NCBI GenBank assembly: GCA_016125405.1
Contig: WGLW01000023.1
Coordinates: 1 to 64,000, forward strand
DNA length: 64,000 nt
Source: Alphaproteobacteria bacterium
GTDB lineage: Bacteria; Pseudomonadota; Alphaproteobacteria; Caulobacterales; Hyphomonadaceae
Direction: 5' to 3'
Under the pieces are notes generated by a model that saw nothing but the letters and a program-made list of their open reading frames with translations, ran no database searches and was not told the DNA's origin. Shown in pieces: positions 8,301 to 16,751 of this stretch. The position numbers and the translations under genes were made by a program. How positions within the stretch are numbered: the first letter of the stretch is position 1; each line of letters begins with the position of its first letter.

Positions 8301-9926
8301 CTATTCCGGCTTGATCGTGATGGTCCGGAGAGATGTCTGATCCCCACACCGTTCCTGGTCGCCGCAGCCGACCGAGATAACAATGTTTTCCTTGCCCGCA
8401 CTGCGAGCGGCCGCGGCTGCGTCATCCAGATCCTTTGGCGTCTTGAGCGGCTTCACCGACTTGCCGTCATTGATCGCCAGAAGCGCATCGCCAGGCAGGA
8501 TGAAGGCCTTGCCCAGGGGACCCTTCGCATCCGCCGTCACGACCATCAGGCCGCTTGACGGCGCCACAACTTCAAAGTGCGACGCCTCGGTCGCCGAAAG
8601 CGGGCGGGTGGTGGCGCTGCCGTTCAACACCTTCACGTCGTTCGGCCCCGGCTTCGGCTTGGGCATGTTCGCCCGCGTCGGATCGAGGTCGACCTTCTGC
8701 AGCGCGGCGTCGTCACGCGCCCGAACCGTGACGTTGATCTTCTGTTCCTTGCCCTGGCGGATGATGGTGAAGGTATTTTTCGAGCCGGCAAGCAATCCAC
8801 CGACCCGCTTGGTGAGTTCACGGCTGTCCTTCACCTCTTCGTCGTTGACGGCGGTGATGATGTCGTCCCGCTTGATGCCGGAGCTTTCGGCAGGACCGCC
8901 CTTCGTCACGTTGGCGACAATGGCGCCGTTCGGGCTCTTGAGGCTCCAGGCGTCCGCGAATTGCTGGTTCATGCTCTGGATTTCGACGCCCAGCCAACCC
9001 CGTACGACCTTGCCGTCCTTGATCAGGGTCTCGGAAATCTTCTGGGCAGTCTTGGCCTCAATCGCAAAGCCGATGCCCACGCTTCCGCCGCCGGTGTCGG
9101 AGAAGATGGCGGTGTTCACGCCGATGACCTGACCCTGCAGGTTGAAGGTCGGACCGCCGGAGTTGCCCTTGTTGATCGGCGCGTCGACCTGGATGTAATC
9201 GGAATAGTTTTCTCCGGTCAGAACGCGCCCATCCGCCGAAACGATACCGGCGGTCGCCGTCCCTCCGAGGCCGAACGGGTTGCCAACCGCAATCACCCAG
9301 TCGCCTACACGCGGCCGCGACTTGGTGGCGAATTCGACATACGGGTAAGTGCCCTGCTTCTTCACTTTGAGCACGGCAAGATCGGTCTGCTTGTCAGTGC
9401 CGACGATATCGGCTTCCAGCTCCTGGCCGTCCTTCAGCGAGACCACGACCTCACGAGCGTTTTCAACGACGTGATTGTTCGTGACGATGTAGCCCGCCGG
9501 TGAAATGAAGAAGCCCGAACCGAGCGAACGCCCCTCTTCGTTCGTTTCCGGGCTGCCGCTGTCGTCGTCGGCGCCGTCGCCATTGTCGTCGCCCTTCTTG
9601 CCGAACCTGTCGGCATAGTCGTCAAAACCGGGCAGACCACGGAACGGGTTGAACTGCTTTTCGAGTTTCGAAGCCTTGATCTCGGTAAACACTTCAACGC
9701 TGACGACAGCCGGGCTGACGCGGTCGATCAGGTCCGCAAAGCTCATCGGGGCCCCGGCTGGAGGCGTAACCGCAATCGGCTTGGAAGCCGCCTGGGCGGC
9801 CGTGAGCTGCTTTGTCTGCTGCTGCTGAGCAAGAGCGTTGGGCGCCAGCGTGGCGGCGCCCACCAGCGCCAGCACTCCCGCTGCGAGGCCCAGCCGGCCA
9901 GCGAAAACGGTCTTAACCTTCTTCAT
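8301..9926 (-). CDS. degP: Periplasmic serine endoprotease, DegP/HtrA family
   Basis: About 541 residues with a signal peptide (MKKVKTVFAGRLGLAAG, cleavage probably near ALAQQQQ), a trypsin-like domain with catalytic His in IVTNNHVVENA, Asp in TDKQTDLAVLKV and Ser in NKGNSGGPTFN, then two PDZ domains (the first around WLGVEIQSMNQ, the second around ITIRQGKEQ to the C-terminus). It degrades or refolds damaged periplasmic proteins. An acidic insert after the first strand (KKGDDNGDGADDDSGSP) is typical of alphaproteobacterial DegP. The ATG at 9926 is preferred over 9941. The upstream 227 bases separate it from ccmH and probably hold its own promoter. Confidence 0.94.
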   Translation of the reverse strand: MKKVKTVFAGRLGLAAGVLALVGAATLAPNALAQQQQTKQLTAAQAASKPIAVTPPAGAPMSFADLIDRVSPAVVSVEVFTEIKASKLEKQFNPFRGLPGFDDYADRFGKKGDDNGDGADDDSGSPETNEEGRSLGSGFFISPAGYIVTNNHVVENAREVVVSLKDGQELEADIVGTDKQTDLAVLKVKKQGTYPYVEFATKSRPRVGDWVIAVGNPFGLGGTATAGIVSADGRVLTGENYSDYIQVDAPINKGNSGGPTFNLQGQVIGVNTAIFSDTGGGSVGIGFAIEAKTAQKISETLIKDGKVVRGWLGVEIQSMNQQFADAWSLKSPNGAIVANVTKGGPAESSGIKRDDIITAVNDEEVKDSRELTKRVGGLLAGSKNTFTIIRQGKEQKINVTVRARDDAALQKVDLDPTRANMPKPKPGPNDVKVLNGSATTRPLSATEASHFEVVAPSSGLMVVTADAKGPLGKAFILPGDALLAINDGKSVKPLKTPKDLDDAAAAARSAGKENIVISVGCGDQERCGDQTSLRTITIKPE

Positions 9927-10103
9927 CTCGACTTCTCTCACTGCATCTGCTCGGGGCCGAGCTGTACGTCAGAATCTTGACCACACACTAGAATTGTACC
10001 CGACCGCCGGAAATTGGAAGGCCGCGGGTCCCATTCCGGGGCATTTTGGCCTCGACATCGCCGCCGGCCACGCCCTCAGCCTGCCAGCCTCTTTTCCCGG
10101 CAG

Positions 10104-10139
10104 TTTAAGGCAATCGTGGGGCGGCGCCAGCGCCTTAAA
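10104..10139. promoter_or_regulatory. 8-bp inverted repeat between ccmH and degP
   Basis: TTTAAGGC at 10104-10111 is mirrored exactly by GCCTTAAA at 10132-10139 with 20 bases between. It lies in the 227-base gap between the end of ccmH and the start of degP. It could be an operator for degP or a hairpin after ccmH. There is no T run to support a terminator. Confidence 0.3.
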
Positions 10140-10153
10140 TGGCCTTCCACGGG

Positions 10154-10564
10154 TCAACGGGCGCTATCGTCCACTTGATCGTCAGCAAGCGGGGCCAGGT
10201 GCTTTTTTCGGGTCCTCGACAACCGCGCGGCAATGGCCCCGCCGGCGCCAAGCAGCAGAAGAAAGGGAAAAACCCACAGAAGCAGGCCCAATCCCGTCAC
10301 AGGCGGCCGAAACAGGACAAACTGTCCGTATCGGTCAGAAAAGTACTTTCGCACCTCGTCGTTGGTGTCCCCTTCCATCACCTGCTGGCGAATGACCCGC
10401 CGCATATCGACCGCGATATCGGCGGTCGACTGGGATACCGGCTCGTTCTCGCAAACCACGCAGCGGATTTCCCTCATCAGGGACTGCGCGCGAGCTTCCT
10501 TCTCCGGGTCCGCCAGCGGCAGATCGCCACTGACCGCAATCGCCATGACAAGCGCCGCGATCAC
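10154..10564 (-). CDS. ccmH: Cytochrome c maturation protein CcmH/CycL
   Basis: 136 residues with an N-terminal signal-like segment, the redox motif RCVVCENEPVSQS near residue 34 (family form RCxxCQNQxxxxS), and one C-terminal membrane anchor (about residues 90-112, LGLLLWVFPFLLLLGAGGA). CcmH reduces or holds the apocytochrome CXXCH thiols for heme attachment in the periplasm. It overlaps the end of ccmF by four bases (ATGA). This is the short form without the TPR part; that function is in the separate ccmI upstream. Confidence 0.94.
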   Translation of the reverse strand: MIAALVMAIAVSGDLPLADPEKEARAQSLMREIRCVVCENEPVSQSTADIAVDMRRVIRQQVMEGDTNDEVRKYFSDRYGQFVLFRPPVTGLGLLLWVFPFLLLLGAGGAIAARLSRTRKKHLAPLADDQVDDSAR

Positions 10565-12528
10565 GCCGTCGCCCCCGCCGGCTCCCCGCCATCTCCCGTT
10601 GCGACCGCCGGCGGCGTCTCGGCTGCAGCCTCCGTCACCCGCTCGCGGCGCCGGATTCGCGACGCCAGGGACATGAACCCGCCAAGCGCAATCAGGAGAG
10701 CGCCACCCCAGACCCAGTCGATCAGCGGATGCTTCGCGATCCGGATTCGCCAGACACCGGGCTCGTCTCTCAAGGTGTCGCCGAGCGCCACGTAGACGTC
10801 GCCCTCGAGCGTTTTGCGAATGGACACTTCCGTCGTCGATGTGCTGGCGACTGAGTAGAAGCGCTTCTCAGGATGGATGATCGTTGTCTTCCCATCGTGC
10901 GTGATCGAGATATTGGCCCGGGTGGCGTAGTAGTTCGGGCCGTCACCGTCGCTCACGCCGTCAAACCGGAAGTCCCAGTTGAACATGTGCGCGGACTGGC
11001 CCGGCCCAAGAGCAAAGGTCCGTTCCTGCCGGGCAACCGTCTCGGTGGTCGCGCCAATGACGAACAGCCCAATGCCGATGTGCGCGAGCGTCATCCCCCA
11101 TACGGAGAGCGGAAGCCGGAAAACGCGGCCAAGGCCGCCCGGGCCCACGCGTTTGGCGAAGTCTGTTCCCACGCCCAGCACGACCCAAAGGCCGACCAGG
11201 ACACCAGGGACGATCCAGATCGACTTCCCGACGACAAAGTAGGCCGCAACGCTCGCAACCAGCGCGATCAGTGCTGCGGGCCAAAGTCGCCGAACAAGCG
11301 GACTTATTTCTGCGCGTCGCCACGTCGCCTGTTGAGCAAGCGGCAGGAACAGCAGAAGCACGGCCATCATTGGCGCAAAGGTGAGCTGGAAGTAGGGCTC
11401 GCCGATCGAAATCGAGATGTTGAGCGCCTGCGCGAACATGGGCGTAACGGTGCCGATCAGCACCAGCGCCGCGCCAACCGAAAGAAACAGGTTGTTGAGA
11501 ACAAGCGCGCCCTCGCGGCTGACCGGATCAAATTCCGGGCCGGCCATCAGCTTGGGCGCACGCCACGCATAGAGCGCCAGCGCCGAAGCCCCGGCGATGG
11601 TCAGGCCCGCCAACAGGATGAGGCCGCGTTTCGGGTCGACCGCAAAAGCGTGCACCGAGGTCATCACGCCAGAGCGCACCAGGAACGTGCCAAGCATCGA
11701 GAGGCAGAAGGCGAGTACGGCGAGAAACACCGTCCAGGCGGCCATGCCGCCGCGCTTCTCGGTGACAATAAGGGAGTGGATCAACGCCGCGCCGACCAGC
11801 CATGGCATGAACGAGGCGTTCTCAACCGGGTCCCAGAACCACCAGCCGCCCCAACCGAGTTCGTAGTAGGCCCAGATGGCGCCCAGTGCGATGCCGATGG
11901 TCAGGGCGCTCCATGCGACCAGAACCCACGGCCGCGTCCGCTTCGCCCATTCACGATCGATCTTGCCGTTTATCAGACCGGCCGCGGCAATCGAGAAGAC
12001 GAACGACATGCCGACGTAGCCCAGATACAGCATCGGCGGATGCAGCGCGACAGTCGGATCCTGCAACAACGGGTTCAGGCCGCCGCCATCCAGCGGCGCC
12101 GGAAACAGTCGTGCAAACGGGCTGGACGCAAAAAGCAGATAGACCAGCGAAGCAGTTGTCAGCAGACCCTGAACGCCGAGGGCCCTGTCGCGCAGGACGT
12201 CGGCTCGCATGAAGATCGCCGCCGCCGCGCCATAACCCGACATGATAAGGCACCACAGAAGCATCGAGCCTTCGTGGTTTCCCCATGCCGCCGCGACCCG
12301 ATAGATGATGGGCTGCAGCGAGCTGGCGTAATGGGCGACGGCCCAGACGGAAAAATCCAGCGTAACGAACGCGTAGATCAGGCATAGAAACGCCGCGAAC
12401 GTCAGCACGCCCGTCGCGATCGACAGGCGGCGCAACGCGACGCCGCCGGTTGTAAATCCGAGCAGGCTTTGAGACGCCGCCGATGCGAGCGCCAGAAACG
12501 CCAGAAGATGTCCAAGTTCAGCGATCAA
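10561..12528 (-). CDS. ccmF: Heme lyase subunit CcmF/CycK
   Basis: 655 residues with about 14-15 hydrophobic segments and the tryptophan-rich heme-handling motif WGGWWFWDPVENASFMPW near residue 230. CcmF forms the heme ligation complex with CcmH and CcmI and transfers heme from CcmE to apocytochromes. It starts inside the ccmE stop (ATGA) and ends inside the ccmH start, so ccmE-F-H is one tightly coupled unit. The length is normal for the family. Confidence 0.97.
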   Translation of the reverse strand: MIAELGHLLAFLALASAASQSLLGFTTGGVALRRLSIATGVLTFAAFLCLIYAFVTLDFSVWAVAHYASSLQPIIYRVAAAWGNHEGSMLLWCLIMSGYGAAAAIFMRADVLRDRALGVQGLLTTASLVYLLFASSPFARLFPAPLDGGGLNPLLQDPTVALHPPMLYLGYVGMSFVFSIAAAGLINGKIDREWAKRTRPWVLVAWSALTIGIALGAIWAYYELGWGGWWFWDPVENASFMPWLVGAALIHSLIVTEKRGGMAAWTVFLAVLAFCLSMLGTFLVRSGVMTSVHAFAVDPKRGLILLAGLTIAGASALALYAWRAPKLMAGPEFDPVSREGALVLNNLFLSVGAALVLIGTVTPMFAQALNISISIGEPYFQLTFAPMMAVLLLFLPLAQQATWRRAEISPLVRRLWPAALIALVASVAAYFVVGKSIWIVPGVLVGLWVVLGVGTDFAKRVGPGGLGRVFRLPLSVWGMTLAHIGIGLFVIGATTETVARQERTFALGPGQSAHMFNWDFRFDGVSDGDGPNYYATRANISITHDGKTTIIHPEKRFYSVASTSTTEVSIRKTLEGDVYVALGDTLRDEPGVWRIRIAKHPLIDWVWGGALLIALGGFMSLASRIRRRERVTEAAAETPPAVATGDGGEPAGATA

Positions 12529-12986
12529 GTTCCGGGCGCCTTCTTGGCAGCCGCGGCTTCCATCTCGGCCTTCTTGCGGAAGGCTTCATAGACTTCCTTC
12601 GGCATGTAGGTTTCGTCGTGGCGGGCCAGCACACGCTTGGCGACCAGTTCCCCGTCCGCGTTGAACTTGCCCTCGGCAACCACGCCCTGGTCTTCCTTGA
12701 AGAGGTCGGGCAGCAGTCCGCTGAACGTCACGGGCACCGCGTTGGTGCCGTCCGTCACGCGAAACAGAACCGACCCGTCGGCGCCATGGCGAATGCTTTT
12801 CTTCTCCACCAGACCGCCGATTCGCACGCTCTGGCCCGGCTTGATCTCGTTCTTTTCCACCAGTTCTGAAGGCGCATAGAAATAGGCGACGGTATCTTTC
12901 AGCCCCGACGCGGCCAAGGCTATCGCAGCCACGCCCAGCAGGCCTGCGGCGCCGATCAGCCAAAGTCTCTGGGAACGCTTGCGCAT
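12525..12986 (-). CDS. ccmE: Heme chaperone CcmE/CycJ
   Basis: 153 residues: an N-terminal membrane anchor (about 10-30, LWLIGAAGLLGVAAIALAA), then an OB-fold domain with the family pattern (VRIGGLVEKKSI, VTFSGLLPDLF) and the heme-binding His in LARHDETYMPKE. It carries heme covalently to CcmF in the periplasm. It is the first gene of the overlapping ccmE-F-H unit. The 110-base gap from ccmI upstream leaves room for a promoter. Confidence 0.96.
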   Translation of the reverse strand: MRKRSQRLWLIGAAGLLGVAAIALAASGLKDTVAYFYAPSELVEKNEIKPGQSVRIGGLVEKKSIRHGADGSVLFRVTDGTNAVPVTFSGLLPDLFKEDQGVVAEGKFNADGELVAKRVLARHDETYMPKEVYEAFRKKAEMEAAAAKKAPGT

Positions 12987-13096
12987 GCGTATGGCGTCTC
13001 CTTGCGAAGCAGTCTGCGCCGCCCTTGGGGCACTATATTGTCACGACTTTCCACACGCCAGCGACACAATGGCGCGAGTGACAGCTCAAATCTCGC

Positions 13097-14212
13097 CTAA
13101 CCCGGCGGCATTTCCGGCCCGCCGGGGGCTGTGGACGGCACATTTATCGTTACGGGAACGTCCTTTCGGAAGGTTTCCTTCAACGCCTCGAACATCTTCT
13201 GGCGGGGATCGCCCTCGGGCGTTCGCGCCTCGATCGACGCCCACAGCGCGTCCGCCTCGGCCTTTTTCCCGGCCTGCCACTCGCCCACGCCCAGCAGATA
13301 GCCGACGCGAAGGTCATCAGGGTTTTTTGCCCAGGCCATTCGGTAGAGCTCCGTGGTCCACGGATCGACGCGGCCGGACACCTTGAAAAGATCGTCGGCC
13401 ACCGTTTTCAGGGTCTGGTCGCCCTTGGGCGCTTTCTCCGCCAGCGCCTTCCATCGCGCCATGGCGTCGGCTTCATGGCCGGCCTGCCATTCGCCAACGC
13501 CGAGCATGTAGCCCAGCCGGGCGTCAGAAGGGTCGTGCTTGTATGCCAGGGAGTAGAGCGTCTGATTGTAGGGCGTCATCTCGCCGGACATGCTGAAGAG
13601 CCCATCGGCCAGGTCTCTCAGCGTAGTGTCGCCAGGAGGAGCTTTCTGTTCCAGCGATGCCCACAGGGCTTCCGCCTCATCTCTCTTGCCGGCCTGCCAT
13701 TCCCCGATCCCGACCATATAGCCGAGGCGCAGATCACCGGGCTGCATCTGCCGGGCCTGCTCGTAGAGCTTCAGAACATCGCCATCGACCTTGCCTGAGC
13801 TCTCGAACAGCAGATCCGCAAGCGCGACCATCGCCGGCTCGTTTTTCGGATCGCGCCGCAAGGCGGACTCGAACGCCAGAATGGCTTCGCGGGCCTTGCC
13901 GGTGTTCTGCAATACGATGCCCATGATGTAGTGCGGCATCGGATCCTTGGGCTTCAGCTTCGAACGCTGCTCGGCAATCGCCATGATCTGGCTCGCCGTA
14001 AGCGTATCCGGAGCCTTCGTGGCGCGCGCTTCCAGTTCGCTTACCCTCCCCGACAAGGGTTCATCGGGTTTCGAGGGATGGCCCAGCCAGAGATAGGCGC
14101 CAGCCGCCAGGGACGCCGCGACGAACACGATGAGGCGCGTGCGCATCGACTTCGCGACGAACCACGATCCGCCGATCACGATCACAGCTGCGACGAGAGC
14201 GATCCAGATCAA
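13097..14212 (-). CDS. ccmI: Cytochrome c maturation TPR protein CcmI/CycH with 70-residue repeats
   Basis: 371 residues: two membrane helices at about 2-20 and 27-44, a TPR-like stretch (about 75-125), then three repeats of 70 residues. Their cores are LGYMVGIGEWQAG at 163, LGYMLGVGEWQAG at 233 and VGYLLGVGEWQAG at 303. The end is Pro-rich. CcmI presents apocytochrome c to the CcmF/H heme lyase. The ATG overlaps the stop of the upstream kinase gene by four bases, so it is coupled to the regulatory genes. The regular, near-identical repeats are stronger than the loose TPRs usual in this family. Confidence 0.9.
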   Translation of the reverse strand: MIWIALVAAVIVIGGSWFVAKSMRTRLIVFVAASLAAGAYLWLGHPSKPDEPLSGRVSELEARATKAPDTLTASQIMAIAEQRSKLKPKDPMPHYIMGIVLQNTGKAREAILAFESALRRDPKNEPAMVALADLLFESSGKVDGDVLKLYEQARQMQPGDLRLGYMVGIGEWQAGKRDEAEALWASLEQKAPPGDTTLRDLADGLFSMSGEMTPYNQTLYSLAYKHDPSDARLGYMLGVGEWQAGHEADAMARWKALAEKAPKGDQTLKTVADDLFKVSGRVDPWTTELYRMAWAKNPDDLRVGYLLGVGEWQAGKKAEADALWASIEARTPEGDPRQKMFEALKETFRKDVPVTINVPSTAPGGPEMPPG

Positions 14213-15630
14213 AGCAGCGCCGCCGGCAGGACAAGACGCGCACGCAGACCGCCAAGGGGACTGTCTTCGAGATGAAGACGCCCACCGTAAATGTCCGCAA
14301 GTTCGGTCACGATCGACAACCCCAGTCCAGTACCCGGCGCGGTTTCGTCCAGGCGCTTGCCGCGCTCAAGCGCCTTTTCCCTGTGTTCCGGCGCCAGGCC
14401 AGGCCCGTCATCATCGACAGTTACCTGTACCCCGTCCTCCAGACGCGACACCTTCACATTGATGCGGGACTTGCACCATTTGGCGGCGTTCTCCAACAGG
14501 TTCCCGACAAGTTCATCCAGGTCGCCCTTTTCGCCACGGAAAACCGCCCTGTCGTCAACATCGACATAGATGGCGAGGTTCTTGTCGCGATGCAGCCGCT
14601 CCAGCATCCGCGCAATGCCCTCCACGGGCTCTTTCATGTCCGTCCGCGCGCCAAGAACCTCGGCCTGCGCCGCCGCCTGCGCCCGCTTCAGATAGTGCTG
14701 AACGTTGCTGGACATCGCCTCGGCCTGACGTCGAACCAGATCCGACATCTTGTCGGTCCCGCCCCGGGATTCGTTCATCAGCACCGCAAGTGGCGTTTTC
14801 AGGGCATGCGCCAGGTTGCCGACATGCGTGCGCGCCCGGTCGACGACCTTCCGGTTGTGCGAGATCAGCGTGTTAATCTCCTTGACCAGCGGGGAGAGTT
14901 CGGCGGGATATTCTCCATCCAGCAGGTCGCGCCGGCCCGAGCGGACATCTGTCAGCTTGTCCTGGATTTCGTGCAGCGGCCGCAGTCCGTAGCGGATCAG
15001 CACCAGAACGCCAATCACCAGTCCCAGCGCCAGCACGCCAAGTTCGATCGCCAGCCGTATCGCAAACTTGCCCACGGCCCGGTTGGCGGTTGTGCGATCG
15101 AAAGCGACGTAGATCAGAATCGGGTTCTTTCTTTGCGGAAGAGTCACGGCCCGAACGCCGATCCGCAGCGGCGCGTCCAGCGGGCCAACCGTGTCGCCAT
15201 GGGCGGGCGCGCGGGGAGGCTCGATGGCCGCCGCAATGAGCTTGGACGGGATGTTTGGCCGCGTGTTGAAAAGGCTCTGCGATTCCTGCAGCGGCGCGAA
15301 CGTCTTCGTCTCGAGGTCGAGATCGATATAGGCCCAGTACCAGCCCGAATAGGTGCGGTTGAACCGTTCGTCATTGGGCAACGGCGAGTTGTTGTAGGTC
15401 ACCCGGCCCGAGGGATCTGTGTCGACCGCGCTGGTAAGGGCGATGATCGTCTGGTCGAGTTCGTCGTCCAGCCTCTGTTCCGTCTCGCCCTGATAGAGCG
15501 CGGCCAACGACCAGCCGGCGGCCGCCAGGACCGCGACGCTCCAGACGGCGGCCGCCACGAGCATCCGCCGGGCGATCGAGCCGCGCGTCCGCGTCGCTTC
15601 GCTCTCGGCCCCCGCCGTTCCGGACGTCAT
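14209..15630 (-). CDS. PhoQ-like sensor histidine kinase
   Basis: About 473 residues: a membrane helix near the N-terminus (residues about 20-42), a periplasmic sensor domain, a second helix (about 180-203, LGVLALGLVIGVLVLIRYGL), HAMP, a dimerisation domain with acceptor His in VGNLAHALKTPLAVLMNES, and HATPase_c (NLLENAAKWC, DDDGPGL, GTGLGLSIV). The LAHALKTP form is the one seen in PhoQ-type kinases. The frame opens at 15663, but the ATG at 15630 lies one base after the regulator stop and avoids a 32-base overlap, so I prefer it. It is coupled to ccmI downstream. Confidence 0.92.
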   Translation of the reverse strand: MTSGTAGAESEATRTRGSIARRMLVAAAVWSVAVLAAAGWSLAALYQGETEQRLDDELDQTIIALTSAVDTDPSGRVTYNNSPLPNDERFNRTYSGWYWAYIDLDLETKTFAPLQESQSLFNTRPNIPSKLIAAAIEPPRAPAHGDTVGPLDAPLRIGVRAVTLPQRKNPILIYVAFDRTTANRAVGKFAIRLAIELGVLALGLVIGVLVLIRYGLRPLHEIQDKLTDVRSGRRDLLDGEYPAELSPLVKEINTLISHNRKVVDRARTHVGNLAHALKTPLAVLMNESRGGTDKMSDLVRRQAEAMSSNVQHYLKRAQAAAQAEVLGARTDMKEPVEGIARMLERLHRDKNLAIYVDVDDRAVFRGEKGDLDELVGNLLENAAKWCKSRINVKVSRLEDGVQVTVDDDGPGLAPEHREKALERGKRLDETAPGTGLGLSIVTELADIYGGRLHLEDSPLGGLRARLVLPAALL

Positions 15631-15631
15631 G

Positions 15632-16312
15632 TCACTCGGTGATCTTCTCGGCCTTCGGATCAATCAGCCGGTATCCCAGCCCGCGTTCGGTCAGGATGCG
15701 GTTGGAGCCGATCTTGCGCCTCAACCGGCCGATGAAAACCTCGATGGTGTTCGAATCGCGGTCGAAGTCCTGATCGTAGATATGCTCCACCAGCTCCGTG
15801 CGCGGCACCACGCGGCCCTGATGGTGCATCAGGTAATTGAGCACGCGGTATTCGTGCGCCGTCAGCTTGATCGGTTCGCCGTTGACCGAGGCCCGCGCCG
15901 CGTGCGTATCGACACGAAGGTCGCCGCATTCCAGCGCCGCGTTGGCGTGACCGGCCGTCCGCCGCAACAGGGCTCTCAGTCGCGCCAAAAGTTCTTCGGT
16001 GACAAACGGCTTGGTCAGGTAATCATCAGCGCCCGCATCAAAGCCGGCGACCTTTTCGCTCCACCGGTCGCGCGCTGTCAGGATGAGCACCGGCAGGTCC
16101 TTGCCGGCCGCGCGCCATTTCTCGAGCACCCGCACGCCGTCGAGCTTTGGCAGGCCAAGGTCCAGAACAGCCGCATCGTAGGGTTCGGTCTCGCCGAGGA
16201 AGAGCCCCTCCTCGCCATCGGGCGCCAGATCGACGGCATATCCCGCCTGCTCCAGCGCCTCGGTAAGTTGCCGGCCAAGGTCGGGATCGTCTTCGACTAC
16301 CAGGATGCGCAT
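15632..16312 (-). CDS. OmpR/PhoP-family response regulator
   Basis: 226 residues: a receiver domain (MRILVVEDDPDLGRQL, acceptor Asp in AAVLDLGLPKLDG, Lys in YLTKPFVTEELLARL) and a winged-helix output domain (LTAHEYRVLNYLMHHQG, EVFIGRLRRKIG). It begins 6 bases after the stop of a small PepSY protein and precedes its kinase with no gap. A CTGAAC direct repeat with 11-base spacing upstream of the PepSY gene is a likely binding site for a regulator of this family, possibly this one. Confidence 0.95.
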   Translation of the reverse strand: MRILVVEDDPDLGRQLTEALEQAGYAVDLAPDGEEGLFLGETEPYDAAVLDLGLPKLDGVRVLEKWRAAGKDLPVLILTARDRWSEKVAGFDAGADDYLTKPFVTEELLARLRALLRRTAGHANAALECGDLRVDTHAARASVNGEPIKLTAHEYRVLNYLMHHQGRVVPRTELVEHIYDQDFDRDSNTIEVFIGRLRRKIGSNRILTERGLGYRLIDPKAEKITE

Positions 16313-16318
16313 GTGTAC

Positions 16319-16672
16319 CTAACCACGTACAGAGATTGTGCGGCCGGTCGCTGCGTCAACCTCGATGACGAGGCGACGGCCTTCGCCGGTTATCCACGAA
16401 ATGACATAGCGGTCGCCCTCACGGCGGGCGTCAAGATGCTGACCGCCATACTGCGACTGAAGCCGGCGAAGGATTTCCGACAATGAAACTTCCCGCTGCT
16501 GGGCGCGTTGCTGGTCGCCCTGCCCGCGGTCGCCACGGTCCCGGCGATCCCGGTCATGGCCGCGCGACTCCTGCGGATTCCAGTTCTGCTGCGCCTGGAA
16601 ATGACGCTGCGCGAACGCAGGACCCGTGAGAATCAGGGCTGCCAGGCCGGATATGAGCGCACGTCTCATCAT
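16319..16672 (-). CDS. Secreted PepSY-domain small protein
   Basis: 117 residues with a signal peptide (MMRRALISGLAALILTGPAFA), a charged linker made of RD and RG dipeptides (RGHDRDRRDRGDRGQGDQQ), then a PepSY-like domain (VSLSEILRRLQSQYGGQHL, then VISWITGEGRRLVIEVDAATG). Small PepSY proteins are often coded with PhoPQ-type two-component genes and may modulate the sensor in the periplasm. It is the first gene of the PepSY-regulator-kinase-ccmI unit. Confidence 0.82.
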   Translation of the reverse strand: MMRRALISGLAALILTGPAFAQRHFQAQQNWNPQESRGHDRDRRDRGDRGQGDQQRAQQREVSLSEILRRLQSQYGGQHLDARREGDRYVISWITGEGRRLVIEVDAATGRTISVRG

Positions 16673-16696
16673 GGTCAGCTTGATAGGCCTGTCACA

Positions 16697-16713
16697 CTGA
16701 ACGCGGTCTGAAC
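16697..16713 (-). promoter_or_regulatory. 11-bp-spaced direct repeat, likely OmpR-family binding site
   Basis: CTGAAC occurs at 16697-16702 and again at 16708-16713 (GTTCAG-N5-GTTCAG read in the gene's direction). An 11-base period of hexamers is the usual binding pattern for OmpR/PhoB-family dimers. It lies 25-41 bases upstream of the PepSY start, over the likely core promoter, and the operon encodes such a regulator, so autoregulation is likely. Confidence 0.55.
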
Positions 16714-16751
16714 ACTCACAACCACGAGTGACAAACTGCAGTTAATCAGTC

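Noticed and set aside
10873-12387. 504-codon open frame on the plus strand
   Set aside because: It is the antisense of ccmF, which has a clear family match; the frame's protein is Arg/His/Gln-rich, as expected from a shadow at high GC.
14272-15642. 456-codon open frame on the plus strand
   Set aside because: Antisense of the PhoQ-like kinase gene; no domain pattern and unnatural composition.
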